Shown in pieces: positions 14,957 to 15,292 of a stretch of 15,292 bases of DNA (position 1 is its first letter; every line of letters begins with the position of its first letter). The position numbers were made by a program, and so were the translations under genes. This DNA is from an uncultured Parabacteroides sp. GTDB lineage: Bacteria; Bacteroidota; Bacteroidia; Bacteroidales; Tannerellaceae. The stretch lies in contig CAAGLQ010000012.1 of the NCBI GenBank assembly GCA_900770835.1, positions 1 to 15,292 of the forward strand. The letters run 5' to 3'. A model generated the notes under the pieces. The model searched no databases, was not told the DNA's origin, and saw only the letters and a list, made by a program, of their open reading frames with translations.

Positions 14957-15292
14957 TCAAGTATGCGAGCGGGCTCGTTTGGCTCGCCAGCGGAGCCACT
15001 TATCCAATTGAACAAAGAATACAAAGAAGGCAAGGCCGGAGCATAGCGTGATCAGCACCGGAAAGAGTTGGGCATGAGCAGGCAGATCGGTCGTTAAGGT
15101 CTCCTTCAGCCATTGGCTTCCCCCGAAGAGGAGGCCGCCGACAATCAACAGGTAAACGGCTAAACCGGTCAACAAGCCACCCGGTGTCAGCCAAAAGCGA
15201 ACCGTATAGACATAGACTTTACGCTTCTCTTTCATCAATATCGCCATGATGCGGGCATTCATCAAAGAGGTGGGGCGCTCCGTCGTTCCCGC
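14957..15292 (-). CDS. Unidentified membrane protein, C-terminal part (runs off the window)
   Basis: The - strand frame ends in TGA at 14957-14959 and stays open to the window edge, giving at least 111 codons. An in-frame ATG exists at 15262, but because the frame continues upstream without a stop (AGTTERPTSL before that Met), I treat it as the C-terminal portion of a longer protein. It has a basic stretch (LMKEKRKV), two membrane segments (about TGLAVYLLIVGGLLFG and LFPVLITLCSGLAFFVFF, joined by a loop of about 25 residues), and a basic cytoplasmic tail (DKWLRWRAKRARSHT). I do not recognise the family. It is convergent with the response regulator, with 19 bases between the stops. Confidence 0.6.
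   Translation of the reverse strand, partial: AGTTERPTSLMNARIMAILMKEKRKVYVYTVRFWLTPGGLLTGLAVYLLIVGGLLFGGSQWLKETLTTDLPAHAQLFPVLITLCSGLAFFVFFVQLDKWLRWRAKRARSHT

Noticed and set aside
14938..14990. GC-rich inverted repeats (GAGCCGGCTC at 14945-14954 and several GGCTC/GAGCC copies) as a terminator between the convergent genes
   Set aside because: The perfect palindrome has no loop, no T-tract follows on either strand, and most copies lie in the Arg/Ala codons of the - strand gene; too weak to call.

Overview
The window looks like a chromosomal segment of a Bacteroidales bacterium. The basis is a SusC/SusD pair (though broken), promoters of the Bacteroidetes type (TAnnTTTG -7 boxes instead of TATAAT), weak or absent Shine-Dalgarno sequences, an outer-membrane beta-barrel protein with an N-terminal carboxypeptidase-regulatory-like domain, and an AAA-ATPase/PD-(D/E)XK protein of a family that is widespread in gut and oral Bacteroidales. 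Family or genus cannot be fixed from the sequence alone.

Layout, left to right. Positions 1-1626 hold housekeeping translation genes on the + strand: the last codons of an Arg-rich protein, frr (ribosome recycling factor) and rsgA (30S-maturation GTPase). rsgA overlaps the convergent dgt (dNTP triphosphohydrolase, 1623-2948) by four bases. Divergent from dgt is a dead nutrient-uptake locus (3110-5793). A susC gene carries an in-frame stop at codon 56 and is then cut in mid-barrel and joined to the C-terminal two thirds of a susD gene. The promoter region of this locus still carries a perfect 11-bp inverted repeat. A strong hairpin (5770-5824) separates it from the convergent TrpB2-type tryptophan synthase beta chain (5852-7213). 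Divergent from that is a porin-like outer-membrane barrel protein (7377-8597).

The next 235 bases contain the most unusual feature of the window: a strictly periodic array in which GGCA-N6-TGCC palindromes recur every 22 bp (8598-8747). It lies just upstream of the AAA-ATPase/PD-(D/E)XK gene (8833-10422). That gene abuts, tail to tail with no spacer, a TonB-receptor-like outer-membrane barrel protein (10423-12720). Divergent from the barrel gene is a two-component system, a histidine kinase (12900-14279) and an OmpR-type response regulator (14284-14937). The shared control region carries an 11-bp tandem repeat of the kind OmpR/PhoB-type regulators bind, placed upstream of the barrel gene's -7 box, so the two-component system probably controls the barrel gene. 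The window ends inside the C-terminal part of an unidentified membrane protein on the - strand.

I saw no rRNA, tRNA, CRISPR array or transposase. No stretch longer than 300 bases lacks a gene. The longest non-coding gaps are 2949-3109, 7214-7376, 8598-8832 and 12721-12899, and the elements seen in them are listed.
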